Positions 17,286 to 30,038 are shown, numbered from the stretch's first letter. The stretch is DNA of 64,000 nucleotides from Jiangella alba (GCF_900106035.1 NZ_FNUC01000004.1:2790001-2854000), one strand, 5' to 3'. Notes: a model not told the origin generated them from the letters alone. Made by a program: numbers and translations.

Positions 17286-18401
17286 GTGCGCGAGTATCTT
17301 CTGACCTTCTTCATCGCGGCCTCGGTCACGTACCTGGTGGTGGGGCTGGCGGGCCGGTTCGCCTACTGGGTCGGCGCGGTCCCGCCCACCCGCGACCGCG
17401 ACGTCCACCGCGAGCCGGTGCCGCGGCTGGGCGGCATCGCCATGCTGGCCGGCATGCTGGTCGCCATGCTGGTGGCCAGCTACCTGCCCCGCATGCGCGA
17501 CGTGTTCACCGAGTCCAGCGACGCGTGGGCGCTGATCCTCGCGGCGGTCGTCATCTGCCTCATCGGCGTGGCCGACGACATCTGGGACCTCTCGGCGCTG
17601 GCCAAGTTCGCCGGCCAGGTGGTCGCCGCCGGCCTGCTGGTGGCGCTGGGCGTGCAGCTGGTCTGGCTGCCGCTGCCCGGCGGCACGTTCGTGCTCGACC
17701 AGACCCAGGGCGCCATCATGACGGTGGTCCTGGTGGTGGGCGCGTCCAACGCGGTGAACTTCGTCGACGGCCTCGACGGCCTGGCCGCCGGCGTGGTGGG
17801 CATCGGCGCCACGGCCTTCTTCTCCTACGCCTACCTGCTGTCCGTCGAGAACAACAACACGTCGTACATGACGACGTCGGCGCTGGTCTCGGTGGTCGTG
17901 GTGGGCATCTGTGCCGGGCTGCTGCCGCACAACGCGCACCCGGCGAAGATCTTCATGGGAGACTCCGGCGCCATGCTGATCGGCCTGCTGCTCGCGGCCG
18001 GCTCGATCAGCCTCACCGGCCGGCTGCCCAGCCAGGACGTCGACACCTCCAGCTTCCTGCTGACGCTGTTGCCGCTGGTGCTGCCGCTGGCGGTCATCCT
18101 GCTGCCGTTCCTCGACATGATGCTGGCCGTCGTCCGCCGCGCCCGGGCCGGGAAGTCGCCGTTCGCGCCGGACAAGATGCACCTGCACCACCGGCTGCTG
18201 GAGATCGGCCACTCGCAGTGGCGCGCGGTCGCGATCATGTGGGTGTGGGCGGCGCTGGTCTCCGGCGGCCTGGTGGTCATCGCGCTGGTCGGCGGCTGGA
18301 CCACCTACGTGCTGCTGGCGCTCGCCGTCGCCATCATGATCGCGTTCACGACCGGCCATCCGCGCCGCCTCCTGCGCCGCGGACAGCCGTCCGCCGTGTG
18401 A
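17286..18401 (+). CDS. Polyprenyl-phosphate GlcNAc-1-phosphate transferase (WecA/TagO-like)
   Basis: A 371-residue membrane enzyme with about ten or eleven helices that transfers a sugar-1-phosphate from a UDP-sugar to decaprenyl or undecaprenyl phosphate, starting cell-wall linkage unit or arabinogalactan-type polymers. Conserved loops are visible: DRDVHREPVPRLGGIAMLAG (as RLGGIAML), GVADDIWDLS, NFVDGLDGLAAGV, FMGDSGAMLIG and the HLHHRLLEIGHSQ motif typical of WecA. In actinobacteria this gene regularly sits before the atp operon. Confidence 0.92.
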   Translation: MREYLLTFFIAASVTYLVVGLAGRFAYWVGAVPPTRDRDVHREPVPRLGGIAMLAGMLVAMLVASYLPRMRDVFTESSDAWALILAAVVICLIGVADDIWDLSALAKFAGQVVAAGLLVALGVQLVWLPLPGGTFVLDQTQGAIMTVVLVVGASNAVNFVDGLDGLAAGVVGIGATAFFSYAYLLSVENNNTSYMTTSALVSVVVVGICAGLLPHNAHPAKIFMGDSGAMLIGLLLAAGSISLTGRLPSQDVDTSSFLLTLLPLVLPLAVILLPFLDMMLAVVRRARAGKSPFAPDKMHLHHRLLEIGHSQWRAVAIMWVWAALVSGGLVVIALVGGWTTYVLLALAVAIMIAFTTGHPRRLLRRGQPSAV

Positions 18402-18450
18402 GTCGTGGTGTGAGAAATGGCACGTCATGGATGGTTTCGGCGCCAGCACG

Positions 18451-18456
18451 TAGGCT
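18451..18456 (+). promoter_or_regulatory. Putative -10 box upstream of the atp-linked membrane gene
   Basis: TAGGCT lies ten bases before ATG 18467 and matches TANNNT, giving a very short leader or none. Confidence 0.35.
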
Positions 18457-18466
18457 GGGGCCCGCC

Positions 18467-18916
18467 ATGACCGAACCCGTTTCCGCGCCGCCGCGCCGCC
18501 GCAGTCCGGCCGCCGCCGCCCGCCCCGCCTTGCTGCTCACCACCGCCGCCGGCGTCGTCTGCGCCGTCACGGCCGCGCTCGCCGGCGGCAGCGCCGCGCT
18601 GTGGTCGGCCGTCGTCGCCGCGGTGCTGGTCATCGCGTTCTTCGCCAGCGGCGCGCTGCCCGTGGTGCTGGCCCGCTACCTGCCCGCCAACGGCATGGCC
18701 GGCGCGGGCGTGCTGATCGTGACGTACAGCCTGCGGCTGGCCCTGATCTTCATCGGCCTCGGCGTCCTGACCAGCGTCGACGGCCTCGACGAGCGCGCGC
18801 TGGGGCTGTCGCTGATGGTCTGCGCGCTGGTCTACACCCTCACGTACGCGGTGACGATGTTCCGCGAGAACAGCCGCGGGGCACGGCCCGCCGTGCCGGC
18901 CGGTGACCAGAAATGA
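18467..18916 (+). CDS. Four-helix membrane protein upstream of the ATP synthase operon (AtpI-like)
   Basis: A 149-residue protein with four hydrophobic segments after a short basic proline-rich N terminus, the layout of the AtpI/Fo-associated proteins (ATP synthase I family). Position directly upstream of the ATP synthase genes supports that assignment; sequence similarity is weak and I cannot confirm it by eye. If it is AtpI-like it would help c-ring assembly or Mg2+ supply. Confidence 0.6.
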   Translation: MTEPVSAPPRRRSPAAAARPALLLTTAAGVVCAVTAALAGGSAALWSAVVAAVLVIAFFASGALPVVLARYLPANGMAGAGVLIVTYSLRLALIFIGLGVLTSVDGLDERALGLSLMVCALVYTLTYAVTMFRENSRGARPAVPAGDQK

Positions 18917-18982
18917 CCTTCGGCTCGACAGCGTCCCCGGCGCTTAGTGGGACCCGATTTCGTTACCGGCAAGGGCACCCAG

Positions 18983-18988
18983 TAGTAT
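18983..18988 (+). promoter_or_regulatory. Putative -10 box of the atp operon
   Basis: TAGTAT lies ten bases upstream of ATG 18999, near-consensus for sigma-70-type promoters, and is the best candidate in the 82-base gap before the atpI/Z-type gene. No clear -35 is visible. Confidence 0.45.
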
Positions 18989-18998
18989 TCGAGGCGCC

Positions 18999-19211
18999 AT
19001 GAGTCCGGACGGTCCCGAAGACACACGTCGGGCGGATCAGAACGGTGCGTGGGATGCCTTCGCACTGGTCGTGTCCGGAGTTGCAGTATGGGGTGGCGTC
19101 GGCTGGCTCGTCTCCGAGTGGCTCAACAGCCGTCTCCCGCTCGTACTGGGGCTCTTGGTAGGGATGGGCGCCTCTCTGTACCTCGTATGGGTCAGATACG
19201 GTAAGCCCTGA
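18999..19211 (+). CDS. AtpZ/AtpI-family small membrane protein
   Basis: A 70-residue protein with two hydrophobic hairpin segments (FALVVSGVAVWGGVGWLVSEWL, seen as ALVVSGVAVWGG, and LVLGLLVGMGASLYLVW), matching the F1Fo-ATPase assembly family AtpZ/AtpI found immediately upstream of atpB. It precedes atpB by 50 bases. The family is thought to assist c-ring assembly and cation supply. Confidence 0.8.
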   Translation: MSPDGPEDTRRADQNGAWDAFALVVSGVAVWGGVGWLVSEWLNSRLPLVLGLLVGMGASLYLVWVRYGKP

Positions 19212-19261
19212 CCTGGCCCTCCTCGTCGGGCGTGTCGCGAGCGCGCTGAAGAAAGGACCAC

Positions 19262-20047
19262 GTGAGCACTCGGATCGTGGCCGAGTCGGGATTCCACAGT
19301 CCCGGACCGGCCGACTTCGAATTCCCGCCGCTCTTCGGCGAGGGTACGTTCTTCACCAAGCCGATGCTCGTCATCGTGCTCGGCACCATCGCCGTCGGCG
19401 CTTTCTTCTACTTCGCCGCCCGGCGTAGCACGCTCGTTCCCGGCAAGCTGCAGTTCGCCGGCGAGTCGGTCTACGGATTCGTCCGCGACGGAATCGCACG
19501 CGACGCCATCGGCCGCGAGGGCATCAAGTACGTCCCGTATCTCGTGACGCTGTTCGGCTTCATCGCCGTGCTGAACATCTCGGGCATCATCCCGGTGCTC
19601 CAGCTGCCGGCCACCTCGAAGATCGCGATCCCGCTGTTCCTGGCGCTGATCTCGTGGGTCATCTACAACTACGTCGGCATCAAGCGGCAGGGCTTCGGCG
19701 GCTACTTCAAGAACATGATGTTCCCGCCCGGCGTGCCGAAGGCGATCTATCCGCTGCTGGCCCCGCTGGAGTTCTTCTCCACCTTCATCGTGCGGCCCTT
19801 CACGCTCACCCTTCGTCTCACGTTCAACATGTTCGCCGGTCACCTGGTGCTGTTGTTGACGATTCTGGGTGGCGAATACCTGATCTTCGAATATCAAGGT
19901 CTGGTCGGTGTCGCGGCCGGCAGCGTCTCGATTCTGTTCAGCATCGTGCTGACATTCTTCGAGGCTTTCGTCCAGATTCTCCAGGCGTACGTTTTCGTCC
20001 TGCTCTCCGCCATCTACATCGGCGGCGCTCTGTCCCACGAGCACTGA
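19262..20047 (+). CDS. atpB: ATP synthase Fo subunit a
   Basis: A 261-residue membrane subunit forming the proton half-channels. The essential arginine is Arg185 in [13 protein letters not shown]. The GTG start follows an AAGAAAGGA ribosome site. First structural gene of a complete atpBEFHAGDC operon. Confidence 0.96.
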   Translation: MSTRIVAESGFHSPGPADFEFPPLFGEGTFFTKPMLVIVLGTIAVGAFFYFAARRSTLVPGKLQFAGESVYGFVRDGIARDAIGREGIKYVPYLVTLFGFIAVLNISGIIPVLQLPATSKIAIPLFLALISWVIYNYVGIKRQGFGGYFKNMMFPPGVPKAIYPLLAPLEFFSTFIVRPFTLTLRLTFNMFAGHLVLLLTILGGEYLIFEYQGLVGVAAGSVSILFSIVLTFFEAFVQILQAYVFVLLSAIYIGGALSHEH

Positions 20048-20076
20048 GCTTTCACAAAAAAGGAAAGGAACAAAAG

Positions 20077-20280
20077 ATGGACGGCTCGCTCAACATGGTC
20101 GGTCTCGGCCTCGCGGCCATCGGCCCGGGCGTCGGCATCGGCCTGATCTTTGCCGCCTACATCAACGGCGTGGCCCGCCAGCCGGAGGCGCGCAGCGTCC
20201 TCCAGGGCATCGCGATCCTCGGCTTCGCGCTCGCCGAGGCGCTGTTCATCATCGCCATCGGCCTCGCGTTCGCCATCTGA
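20077..20280 (+). CDS. atpE: ATP synthase Fo subunit c
   Basis: A 67-residue hairpin of two membrane helices. The proton-carrying acid is Glu54 in [16 protein letters not shown], and the polar loop is NGVARQPEA. It has the strongest ribosome site of the operon (AAAGGAAAGGAAC), as expected for a subunit needed in about ten copies. The coding frame is short but unmistakable. Confidence 0.97.
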   Translation: MDGSLNMVGLGLAAIGPGVGIGLIFAAYINGVARQPEARSVLQGIAILGFALAEALFIIAIGLAFAI

Positions 20281-20282
20281 TC

Positions 20283-20864
20283 ATGGCTCTCTCGATGGCA
20301 CCGATCGCGGTGGTGGCGGCGGAGGACGGTCCCGACCCGTTGATGCCGCACATGTCCGAGCTGATCGTCGGTCTGGTCGCCTTCGCGCTGCTGTTCTTCT
20401 TCCTTCGTGCGAAGGTCTACCCGATCTTCGAGAAGACCTACGCCGACCGCGCCGCCGCCATCCAGGGCGGTGCGGCGAAGGCCGAGGAGGCGCAGGCCGA
20501 GGCCCAGCGCCTGCTCGAGGAGTACCGCGCCCAGCTGGCCGACGCCCGCGGTGAGGCGGCTCGCATCCGCGAGGACGCCAAGCAGCAGGGGGCGGCCATC
20601 GTGGCGCAGGCACGCGAGGACGCCGAGACCGAGGCCAAGCGGGTCGCCGCGCGGGCCGAGGCGCAGCTGCAGGCCGAGCGCGAGCAGGTGCTGCGCGAAC
20701 TGCGCGGCGAGGTCGGCACGCTGGCGACGACGCTGGCCGGCAAGGTGGTCGGCGAGTCGCTGCAGGACGACGACCGCTCCCGCCGGGTCGTCGAGCGCTT
20801 CCTCGCCGACCTCGAGACCGCTCAGGCCTCCGACGCGGCCACGCCGGCCGCAGGGGACGCGTGA
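20283..20864 (+). CDS. atpF: ATP synthase Fo subunit b
   Basis: A 193-residue stator subunit: one N-terminal membrane helix (about 20-40, LIVGLVAFALLFFFL) followed by a long charged coiled coil rich in Ala, Glu and Arg. It begins two bases after the atpE stop. Here atpF and atpH are separate genes, unlike the fused b-delta of mycobacteria, although delta overlaps its stop. Confidence 0.95.
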   Translation: MALSMAPIAVVAAEDGPDPLMPHMSELIVGLVAFALLFFFLRAKVYPIFEKTYADRAAAIQGGAAKAEEAQAEAQRLLEEYRAQLADARGEAARIREDAKQQGAAIVAQAREDAETEAKRVAARAEAQLQAEREQVLRELRGEVGTLATTLAGKVVGESLQDDDRSRRVVERFLADLETAQASDAATPAAGDA

Positions 20865-21688
20865 GCATGCCTGACACCAACCTCGGCGAGAGCCACGGCG
20901 AGCTGCGGCAGCGGTTCGAGAGCATCGTCGACGCCGCGGCCGGCCGCGCGCCGGCGGTGGGCGACGACCTGTTCTCGTTCGCGAACCTGCTCGACTCACG
21001 GCCGTCGGTGCGCCGCGCGCTCACCGACACCGGCCGTACGGCGGACGACCGGGAGGCGCTGCTGCGCCGCCTGGCCGGCGACCGCGTCGAGCCGGCCGCG
21101 ACGGACGTCCTCGCGGCGGCCGTCCGCGAGCGCTGGGCGAACCCGGGCGACCTCACGACCGCGGTCGAGGAGTTCGGCCTGCAGGCCGTTCTGCTGGCCG
21201 CCCGGTCGGCCGGCCGCCTCGACGCCGTCGAGGAGGAGATCTTCCGGTTCGGGCTGGTCGTGCGCGACAACCGCGACCTCCGCTCGGCACTGATCGACCG
21301 CGCCGCTCCCGCCGACGCACAGCGGCAGCTGGTGCGGACGCTGCTGCAGGACAAGGCGGCGCCCGAGACCGTCGCGCTGCTCGAGCACGCGGTCCTGGAC
21401 CGCCGGGCGCGTAGCCTGGAAGCGGAACTGGCCCGCGTCGCGGAGTTCGCCGCGCGGCTGCGCCAGCGCCGGGTGGCCGTGGTGCACGTCGCCGCCCCGC
21501 TCGCCGTCGAGCACCGCGAGCGGCTGGAACGGGCACTCGCGGTCCGCGCGGGCGGCCCGGTCCTGCTGAACGTCGTCGTCGAGCCTGACGTCGTCGGCGG
21601 CATCCGGGTCGAGCTCGGCGACGAGGTCGTCGACGGCACCGTCACCAGCCGCCTCGACGCCGCCCGCCGTCAGCTCGTGGTGAGCTGA
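20861..21688 (+). CDS. atpH: ATP synthase F1 subunit delta
   Basis: A 275-residue delta subunit linking the b stalk to the top of F1. It is longer than the roughly 178 residues of E. coli because of an N-terminal extension, which is normal for actinobacteria. The C-terminal signature [20 protein letters not shown] is clear. GTG 20861 overlaps the atpF stop; ATG 20867 is the alternative. Confidence 0.93.
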   Translation: MSMPDTNLGESHGELRQRFESIVDAAAGRAPAVGDDLFSFANLLDSRPSVRRALTDTGRTADDREALLRRLAGDRVEPAATDVLAAAVRERWANPGDLTTAVEEFGLQAVLLAARSAGRLDAVEEEIFRFGLVVRDNRDLRSALIDRAAPADAQRQLVRTLLQDKAAPETVALLEHAVLDRRARSLEAELARVAEFAARLRQRRVAVVHVAAPLAVEHRERLERALAVRAGGPVLLNVVVEPDVVGGIRVELGDEVVDGTVTSRLDAARRQLVVS

Positions 21689-21743
21689 CCGGCACCACCC
21701 AGACTTGAGACCACCGTTCGAGAGCGAGAGAGCAGGAGCAACG

Positions 21744-23423
21744 ATGGCGGAGCTGACTATCCGTCCCGAGGAGATTCGCGAGGCGCTCGACGCCTTCGTC
21801 GAGTCCTACCAGCCGGCGGCCGCCGTCCGCGAAGAGGTCGGCCACGTCACCATCGCCGGTGACGGCATCGCCCGGGTCGAGGGCCTGCCGTCGGCCATGG
21901 CCAACGAGCTGCTTGAGTTCGAGGACGGGACCCTCGGGCTGGCTCTGAACCTGGACGTGCGTGAGATCGGCGTCGTCGTGCTCGGCGACTACGCCGGCAT
22001 CGAGGAGGGCCAGACGGTCCGCCGCACCGGCGAGGTGCTGTCGGTGCCGGTCGGCGACGCGTTCCTCGGCCGTGTGGTCGACCCCCTGGGCGCCCCGCTC
22101 GACGGCCTCGGCGAGATCAAGGCCGACTCCCGCCGCGCGCTGGAGCTGCAGGCGCCGACCGTCGTCCAGCGGCAGAAGGTCGCCGAGCCGCTGCAGACCG
22201 GCATCAAGGCCATCGACGCCATGACCCCGATCGGCCGTGGCCAGCGCCAGCTGATCATCGGTGACCGGCAGACCGGCAAGACCACGGTCGCCGTCGACAC
22301 CATCCTGAACCAGCTCGACAACTGGAAGAGCGGCGACAAGAAGAAGCAGGTCCGCTGCATCTACGTCGCGACCGGCCAGAAGGGCTCGACGATCGCCGGC
22401 ATCCGGCAGCAGCTGGAGGAGGTGGGCGCGCTCGAGTACACCACCATCGTCGCCGCCCCCGCGTCCGACGCCGCCGGCTTCAAGTACCTGTCGCCCTACA
22501 CCGGCTCGGCCCTCGGCCAGCACTGGATGTACCAGGGCTACCACGTCCTCATCGTCTTCGACGACCTGTCGAAGCAGGCCGAGGCGTACCGCGCGGTGTC
22601 GCTGCTGCTGCGTCGCCCGCCGGGCCGCGAGGCGTACCCCGGTGACGTCTTCTACCTGCACTCGCGGCTGCTCGAGCGCTGCGCGAAGCTCTCCGACGAC
22701 CTCGGCGGCGGCTCGATGACCGGCCTGCCGATCATCGAGACCAAGGCCAACGACGTGTCGGCGTTCATCCCGACCAACGTCATCTCGATCACCGACGGCC
22801 AGTGCTTCCTCGAGTCGGACCTGTTCCACTCGGGTGTGCGCCCGGCCATCAACGTCGGTATCTCGGTGTCCCGCGTCGGTGGCGACGCGCAGATCAAGGC
22901 GATGAAGTCGGTCGCCGGCACGCTGCGCCTCGACCTCGCGCAGTACAACGAGCTCAAGGCGTTCGCGGCGTTCGCGTCCGACCTGGACGCCACCAGCAAG
23001 GCGCAGCTGAACCGCGGCGAGCGGCTCACCGAGCTGCTCAAGCAGCCGCAGTCGGCGCCGCTGTCGGTCGGCCGCGAGGTCGTCTCGATCTGGTCGGGCA
23101 CCACCGGCAAGCTCGACGACGTCCCGGTCGAGGACATCCGCCGGTTCGAGGGCGAGTTCCTCGACACTGTCGCGCGTGAGCAGGCCGCCGTGCTCGAGAA
23201 CATCGAGTCCAGCGGCAAGCTGTCCGACGACGACATCGCGACCCTCGAGCAGGCGATCGACGCCTTCAAGCAGACCTACGTCACCGTCTCGGGCCAGCCG
23301 CTGATCAAGGACGAGCCGGTCGAGTCGCTGGGCGAGGGCGAGGAGGACCTGACGGTGCTGCGGCGGCGCACGCGCGACCGTGAGGGCATCCAGGAGGCCG
23401 CTCGTCCCGACGCGGGCGAGTGA
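21744..23423 (+). CDS. atpA: ATP synthase F1 subunit alpha
   Basis: A 559-residue non-catalytic nucleotide-binding subunit. The P-loop GDRQTGKTT begins at residue 173 and the signature [17 protein letters not shown] is present. ATG 21744 (MAELTIRP) was chosen because AGCAGGAGCA precedes it; an upstream in-frame ATG at 21705 would add 13 unrelated residues. A charged C-terminal tail of about 30 residues extends beyond the E. coli length, as in mycobacteria, where the extension suppresses ATP hydrolysis. Confidence 0.97.
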   Translation: MAELTIRPEEIREALDAFVESYQPAAAVREEVGHVTIAGDGIARVEGLPSAMANELLEFEDGTLGLALNLDVREIGVVVLGDYAGIEEGQTVRRTGEVLSVPVGDAFLGRVVDPLGAPLDGLGEIKADSRRALELQAPTVVQRQKVAEPLQTGIKAIDAMTPIGRGQRQLIIGDRQTGKTTVAVDTILNQLDNWKSGDKKKQVRCIYVATGQKGSTIAGIRQQLEEVGALEYTTIVAAPASDAAGFKYLSPYTGSALGQHWMYQGYHVLIVFDDLSKQAEAYRAVSLLLRRPPGREAYPGDVFYLHSRLLERCAKLSDDLGGGSMTGLPIIETKANDVSAFIPTNVISITDGQCFLESDLFHSGVRPAINVGISVSRVGGDAQIKAMKSVAGTLRLDLAQYNELKAFAAFASDLDATSKAQLNRGERLTELLKQPQSAPLSVGREVVSIWSGTTGKLDDVPVEDIRRFEGEFLDTVAREQAAVLENIESSGKLSDDDIATLEQAIDAFKQTYVTVSGQPLIKDEPVESLGEGEEDLTVLRRRTRDREGIQEAARPDAGE

Positions 23424-23472
23424 GCGTGATCGCCATGTCGTATCGGGGTCCTGAAGGGAGGTCGCACGCGTA

Positions 23473-25886
<2,414 letters not shown>

Positions 25887-25913
25887 GAGGCTGACATTCC
25901 GCGTTGACCGGCA

Positions 25914-25944
25914 GGGAGTCGCCCCCGTACGGGTGGCGGCTCCC
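25914..25944 (+). promoter_or_regulatory. Hairpin between atpD and atpC
   Basis: GGGAGTCGCC (25914-25923) pairs with GGCGGCTCCC (25935-25944), enclosing the self-complementary CCCGTACGGG. There is no T-run. It lies before the epsilon gene only, so it could lower epsilon expression or protect the upstream mRNA end. Confidence 0.5.
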
Positions 25945-25973
25945 TTCCGGTCCCGGGGAGGAAGGGAAAGATC

Positions 25974-26345
25974 GTGGCCGAAGATCTGAACGTCGAGGTG
26001 GTCGCCGCCGACCGCAAGGTGTGGTCCGGCGCGGCTTCGATCGTCATCGCGCGCACACCCGAGGGTGAGATCGGCATCATGCCCGGTCACGAGCCCGTGC
26101 TCGGCCTGCTGGTGGCCGGCCCGGTGACGGTGCGCTCGACCGGCGGCGAAGCCGTCGTGGTGGCGGTCTCCGGCGGGTTCCTGTCCGTGTCCGAGAACCA
26201 GATCGCGATCCTCGCCGAGCAGGCCGAACTGGCCGACGAGATCGACGTCGCCGCAGCTCAAGCCGATCTGGACGCGCTGGGCGAGGACGGCGACGGCGCG
26301 GGCCGATGGGCGCAGGCCAGGCTCGACGTCGCGGCGAGCCGGTAG
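25974..26345 (+). CDS. atpC: ATP synthase F1 subunit epsilon
   Basis: A 123-residue subunit with the N-terminal beta sandwich (VVAADRKVWSGAASIVIART, GEIGIMPGHEPVLGLL) and a shortened C-terminal helical part, as in other actinobacteria. GTG 25974 has an AGGAAGGGAAAG ribosome site. It closes the operon. Confidence 0.95.
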   Translation: MAEDLNVEVVAADRKVWSGAASIVIARTPEGEIGIMPGHEPVLGLLVAGPVTVRSTGGEAVVVAVSGGFLSVSENQIAILAEQAELADEIDVAAAQADLDALGEDGDGAGRWAQARLDVAASR

Positions 26346-26384
26346 ATCTGAGAGCATCGGTATCACGCTCGGGGGAGGTGATCG

Positions 26385-26825
26385 GTGGCGCTGGTGTCGT
26401 GGACCCTGCTGGTACTGGGTGCGCTCGCGCTCGCCGCTGTGCTGGTCCTCCTGGCCCTGTACGTCCGCCGGGGCATCCTGCAGCGTGACGGTGGCTTCGA
26501 CATGTGCGTGCGCGGCGACAGCCACGACGGCTGGTCCGGTGGCTGGGCGTTCGGCATCGGGCGCTACCGCGACGACACCCTCGAGTGGTTCCGCACGTTC
26601 AGCTTCACGACGTGGCCGAGGCGCTCGTTCCGGCGCAGTTCGCTGGTCGTCGACGGACGCCGCCAGCCCGACGCCGAGGAGAGCTACGAGCTGCCCGCCG
26701 GTCACGTCGTGCTGATCTGCCGGTCGAACGAGAGCAGCGTCGAGGTGTCCATGACCGAGCCTGCGGCCACGGCCTTCGTGACCTGGTTGGAAGCGGCGCC
26801 GCCCGGGGGGCAGTTCGCCGGTTGA
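26385..26825 (+). CDS. DUF2550-family membrane-anchored protein
   Basis: A 146-residue protein with one N-terminal membrane helix (about 7-28) followed by a small soluble domain that contains RGGF-like and [17 protein letters not shown] motifs. The DUF2550 family is restricted to actinobacteria and is found regularly between atpC and murA. Its function is not known. GTG start; a GGGAGGTGATC ribosome site is present. Confidence 0.85.
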   Translation: MALVSWTLLVLGALALAAVLVLLALYVRRGILQRDGGFDMCVRGDSHDGWSGGWAFGIGRYRDDTLEWFRTFSFTTWPRRSFRRSSLVVDGRRQPDAEESYELPAGHVVLICRSNESSVEVSMTEPAATAFVTWLEAAPPGGQFAG

Positions 26826-26874
26826 CGCCTTCGAGGCGTACCGTTCATCGGAACGGCGAAAGGGTACAGCGGGC

Positions 26875-28149
26875 GTGGAGAGATTTCGGGTCACCGGGGG
26901 GAGCTCCCTGCGGGGTGAGGTCCGGGTCAGCGGCGCGAAGAACAGCGCACTCAAGCTGATGGCGGCGGCGCTGCTCGCCGAAGGACGCACCGTGCTGCAC
27001 GACGTCCCCGCCATCACCGACGTCGACTACATGGGCGAATTGCTGCGTCAGCTCGGCGGCGACGTCCACCGCGAGGGCGGCACCGTCGCCATCGACGTCC
27101 CCGCCGACATCGCCCACGAGGCGCCCTACCACCTGGTGCGCCGGCTGCGTGCGTCGATCTGCGTCCTCGGCCCGCTGGTGGCCCGGTGCGGCGCGGCCAA
27201 CGTGGCGCTGCCCGGCGGCGACGCCATCGGCTCGCGCGGCCTCGACATGCACATGTCCGGGCTGGAGAAGCTGGGCGCGCAGGTCGAGATCGAGCACGGG
27301 TTCGTGGTGGCGCGGGCGCCGCAGGGCCTGCACGGCACCAGCATCTGGCTCGACTTCCCCAGCGTCGGCGCCACCGAGAACATCCTCATGGCGGCCGTGC
27401 TGGCCAAGGGCACCACGGTCATCGACAACGTCGCGCGCGAGCCCGAGATCGTCGACATCTGCCGCATGCTCGGCGACATGGGCGCCAAGATCGACGGCGC
27501 CGGCACGTCCACGCTGCGGGTCGAGGGCGTCGACTCCATGAACCCGACGACGCACACCACCATCCCGGACCGCATCGTCACCGGCACCTGGGGCGTCGCG
27601 GCCGTCATGACCCGCGGCGACATCACCATCCGCAACGGCCGCGCCGAGCACCTCGAGATCGTCCTCGACAAGCTGGCCGCCGCCGGCGCCACCGTCGAGT
27701 CCGGGCCGGCCGGGCTGCGGGTGGCGATGTCCGGGCGGCCGCGCGCCATCGACGTCGTCACGCTGCCGTACCCGGGCTTCCCGACCGACCTCCAGCCGAT
27801 GATCGTCGCACTCGACGCCGTGGCCGAGGGCACCGCGATGATCACCGAGAACGTGTACGAGGCCCGGTTCATGTTCGTCAACGAACTGGTCCGTCTCGGC
27901 GCCGAGGTCCGCATCGACGGCCACCACGCCGTCGTCCGCGGCCGGCCCGGACTGTCCGGCGCGCCGGTCGTCGCCACCGACATCCGCGCCGGCGCCGGTC
28001 TCGTGCTGGCCGGCCTGCTGGCCGACGACGAGACGCTGGTGTCGGCCGTCCACCACATCGACCGCGGCTACCCCGACCTCGTCGGGCAGCTGCAGTCGCT
28101 GGGCGCCGACGTGGTCCGCGAGCCCGATCCGGACCACTTCGATGACTGA
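26875..28149 (+). CDS. murA: UDP-N-acetylglucosamine 1-carboxyvinyltransferase, Asp-type
   Basis: A 424-residue enzyme catalysing the first committed step of peptidoglycan synthesis, transfer of enolpyruvate from PEP to UDP-GlcNAc. KNSALK near the N terminus and the repeated half-domains are clear. The loop residue equivalent to catalytic Cys115 of E. coli is Asp116 here ([14 protein letters not shown]). The same Cys-to-Asp change in Mycobacterium and Chlamydia makes MurA insensitive to fosfomycin, so intrinsic resistance is expected. GTG start at 26875. It overlaps the PAP2 gene by eight bases. Confidence 0.96.
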   Translation: MERFRVTGGSSLRGEVRVSGAKNSALKLMAAALLAEGRTVLHDVPAITDVDYMGELLRQLGGDVHREGGTVAIDVPADIAHEAPYHLVRRLRASICVLGPLVARCGAANVALPGGDAIGSRGLDMHMSGLEKLGAQVEIEHGFVVARAPQGLHGTSIWLDFPSVGATENILMAAVLAKGTTVIDNVAREPEIVDICRMLGDMGAKIDGAGTSTLRVEGVDSMNPTTHTTIPDRIVTGTWGVAAVMTRGDITIRNGRAEHLEIVLDKLAAAGATVESGPAGLRVAMSGRPRAIDVVTLPYPGFPTDLQPMIVALDAVAEGTAMITENVYEARFMFVNELVRLGAEVRIDGHHAVVRGRPGLSGAPVVATDIRAGAGLVLAGLLADDETLVSAVHHIDRGYPDLVGQLQSLGADVVREPDPDHFDD

Positions 28150-29185
28150 CGAACCGGAGGTCGCGGCCGCCGTCGGGGACGGCTGGCGCGGCCGGGTGAC
28201 GCCGGGCCGCGTCGGGCTGGGCATCTACCTGGTCGTGCTGGTCGTCTACAGCGCCGTCGAGGGCATCCCGATGGACCGCGTCGGGCAGACCGGCTGGATC
28301 CTCGCCGGCATGATCGCGGTCAAGATCGGCCGGCCGTTGCGCGAGCACCTGCGCACGTTCCTCGACTGGCTGCCGCTGCTGGCCGCGCTGATCCTGTACG
28401 ACCACACCCGCGGCATCGCCGACACCCTGGGCATGCCGCTGCGGGTCGGCCAGGTCGTCGACATCGAGAGCTGGCTGTTCGGCGGCACCATCCCGACCCT
28501 GTGGCTGCAGGAGCACCTGTTCGAGTCGACGGTGCGCTGGTGGGACGTCGGCGCCGCGATCGTCTACTTCAGCCACTTCGTCGTGCCGTGGGTGCTGGCC
28601 GCCGCGTTCTACATGTGGTCGCGGCCGCTGTGGGTCGGCTACATCCGGCGGGTGCTGCTGCTCACCTACACCGGCCTGCTGACGTACGTGCTGCTGCCCG
28701 CCGCGCCGCCGTGGTACGCGTCGGCCCGCACCGGCGACATCGACGAGCCGGTCTACCGCCTCGTCGGACGCGGCTGGAACGAGCTGGGGCTGCGCAGCGC
28801 CCAGGCGTGGCTGTCCGACGCCCAGGGCGGAGCCAACGAGGTGGCCGCGCTGCCGTCGCTGCACGCCGGGTTCTCCATGCTGGTCGCGGTCACCCTGTGG
28901 CCGCTGGCCAAGCGCTGGTGGCTGAAGGTGCCGATCGTCGCGTACCCGCTGGCCATGGCGTTCACGCTGGTCTACGGCGGCGAGCACTACGTCGTCGACG
29001 TCCTGCTCGGCTGGCTGTACGTCGCCGCCATCATGGTCGGCGCGCACTGGTGGGAGCGCTGGCGCGAGCAGCGCCGCCGGCCACCGGAACCCGTCCTGAC
29101 GGCCGGCACACCCGCGCCGGTCGAGCCGGCGCTGCGCACCGAACCCGGCGTCACACCGGAACCGAACGAGCGAGCGGGAAGGTAG
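28142..29185 (+). CDS. PAP2-family membrane phosphatase/transferase (inositolphosphotransferase-like)
   Basis: A 347-residue protein with about six membrane helices. PAP2 motifs are LPSLHAGFS and [13 protein letters not shown], with the histidines and aspartate of the active site. In the AUR1/inositol phosphotransferase-like branch these enzymes move a phospho-alcohol headgroup; in others they dephosphorylate lipid phosphates. The tail from about 300 is proline- and acid-rich and probably cytoplasmic. ATG 28142 lies inside the end of murA. Confidence 0.8.
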   Translation: MTDEPEVAAAVGDGWRGRVTPGRVGLGIYLVVLVVYSAVEGIPMDRVGQTGWILAGMIAVKIGRPLREHLRTFLDWLPLLAALILYDHTRGIADTLGMPLRVGQVVDIESWLFGGTIPTLWLQEHLFESTVRWWDVGAAIVYFSHFVVPWVLAAAFYMWSRPLWVGYIRRVLLLTYTGLLTYVLLPAAPPWYASARTGDIDEPVYRLVGRGWNELGLRSAQAWLSDAQGGANEVAALPSLHAGFSMLVAVTLWPLAKRWWLKVPIVAYPLAMAFTLVYGGEHYVVDVLLGWLYVAAIMVGAHWWERWREQRRRPPEPVLTAGTPAPVEPALRTEPGVTPEPNERAGR

Positions 29186-29189
29186 CAGC

Positions 29190-30038
29190 ATGGGACGCAG
29201 TGTGGCCGTCATCGGAGCCGGCCTGATGGGATCGGGCATCGCCCAGGTGGCTGCCACCGGTGGCTGGAACGTCGTGCTGCGCGACCTCGACGACGCCGCC
29301 GTGGGCCGCGGCCGGGCCGCCATCGAGGCGAGCACCGCGAAGTTCGTCGAGAAGGGCAAGCTCACCGCCGGCGCCCGCGACGCCGCACTGGGCCGCATCA
29401 CCACCACCACCGACCTCGACGCCGTCGCCGAGGCCGACATCGTCGTCGAGGCGGTGTTCGAGAACGTCGACGTCAAGCGCGAGCTGTTCGTGCAGCTGGA
29501 CCGCCTGTGCCGCGACGGCGCCGTCCTGGCCACCAACACCAGCGCCATCCCGATCACCAAGATCGCCGCCGTCACCGAGCGGCCCGAGTCGGTCGTCGGC
29601 ACGCACTTCTTCTCGCCGGTCCCGATGATGGCGCTGTGCGAGCTGGTCCGCGGCCTGCACACCTCCGACGACACGCTGGCGGCGGCGCGCGAGCTGGCCG
29701 AGTCGTCGGGCAAGACCTGCATCGTCGTCAACCGCGACGTCGCCGGGTTCGTCACCACGCGGCTGATCAGCGCGCTCGTCGTCGAGGCCGTGAAGCTCTA
29801 CGAGTCCGGTGTGGCGTCGGCCGAGGACATCGACGTCGCCTGCCGGCTCGGCTTCGGCCACGCCATGGGCCCGCTCGCCACCACCGACCTCACCGGCGTC
29901 GACGTCCTGCACCACGCCACGTCGAACATCTGGGACGAGACCGCCGACACCAAGTTCTTCCCGCCCGAGCTGATGCGCCGCATGGTCGACGCCGGTGAGC
30001 ACGGGCGCAAGTCGGGCCGCGGCTTCTACTCCTACTGA
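29190..30038 (+). CDS. 3-hydroxybutyryl-CoA dehydrogenase
   Basis: A 282-residue NAD-dependent 3-hydroxyacyl-CoA dehydrogenase. The Rossmann motif GAGLMGSGIAQVAA is near the N terminus. The catalytic His lies in VGTHFFSPVPMMALCE, and the C-terminal dimer domain ends in GRKSGRGFYSY, typical of the short PaaH/Hbd/FadB2 type. The role could be polyhydroxybutyrate, butyryl-CoA or branched fatty-acid metabolism. AGGTAGCAGC precedes the ATG, four bases after the PAP2 gene. Confidence 0.93.
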   Translation: MGRSVAVIGAGLMGSGIAQVAATGGWNVVLRDLDDAAVGRGRAAIEASTAKFVEKGKLTAGARDAALGRITTTTDLDAVAEADIVVEAVFENVDVKRELFVQLDRLCRDGAVLATNTSAIPITKIAAVTERPESVVGTHFFSPVPMMALCELVRGLHTSDDTLAAARELAESSGKTCIVVNRDVAGFVTTRLISALVVEAVKLYESGVASAEDIDVACRLGFGHAMGPLATTDLTGVDVLHHATSNIWDETADTKFFPPELMRRMVDAGEHGRKSGRGFYSY

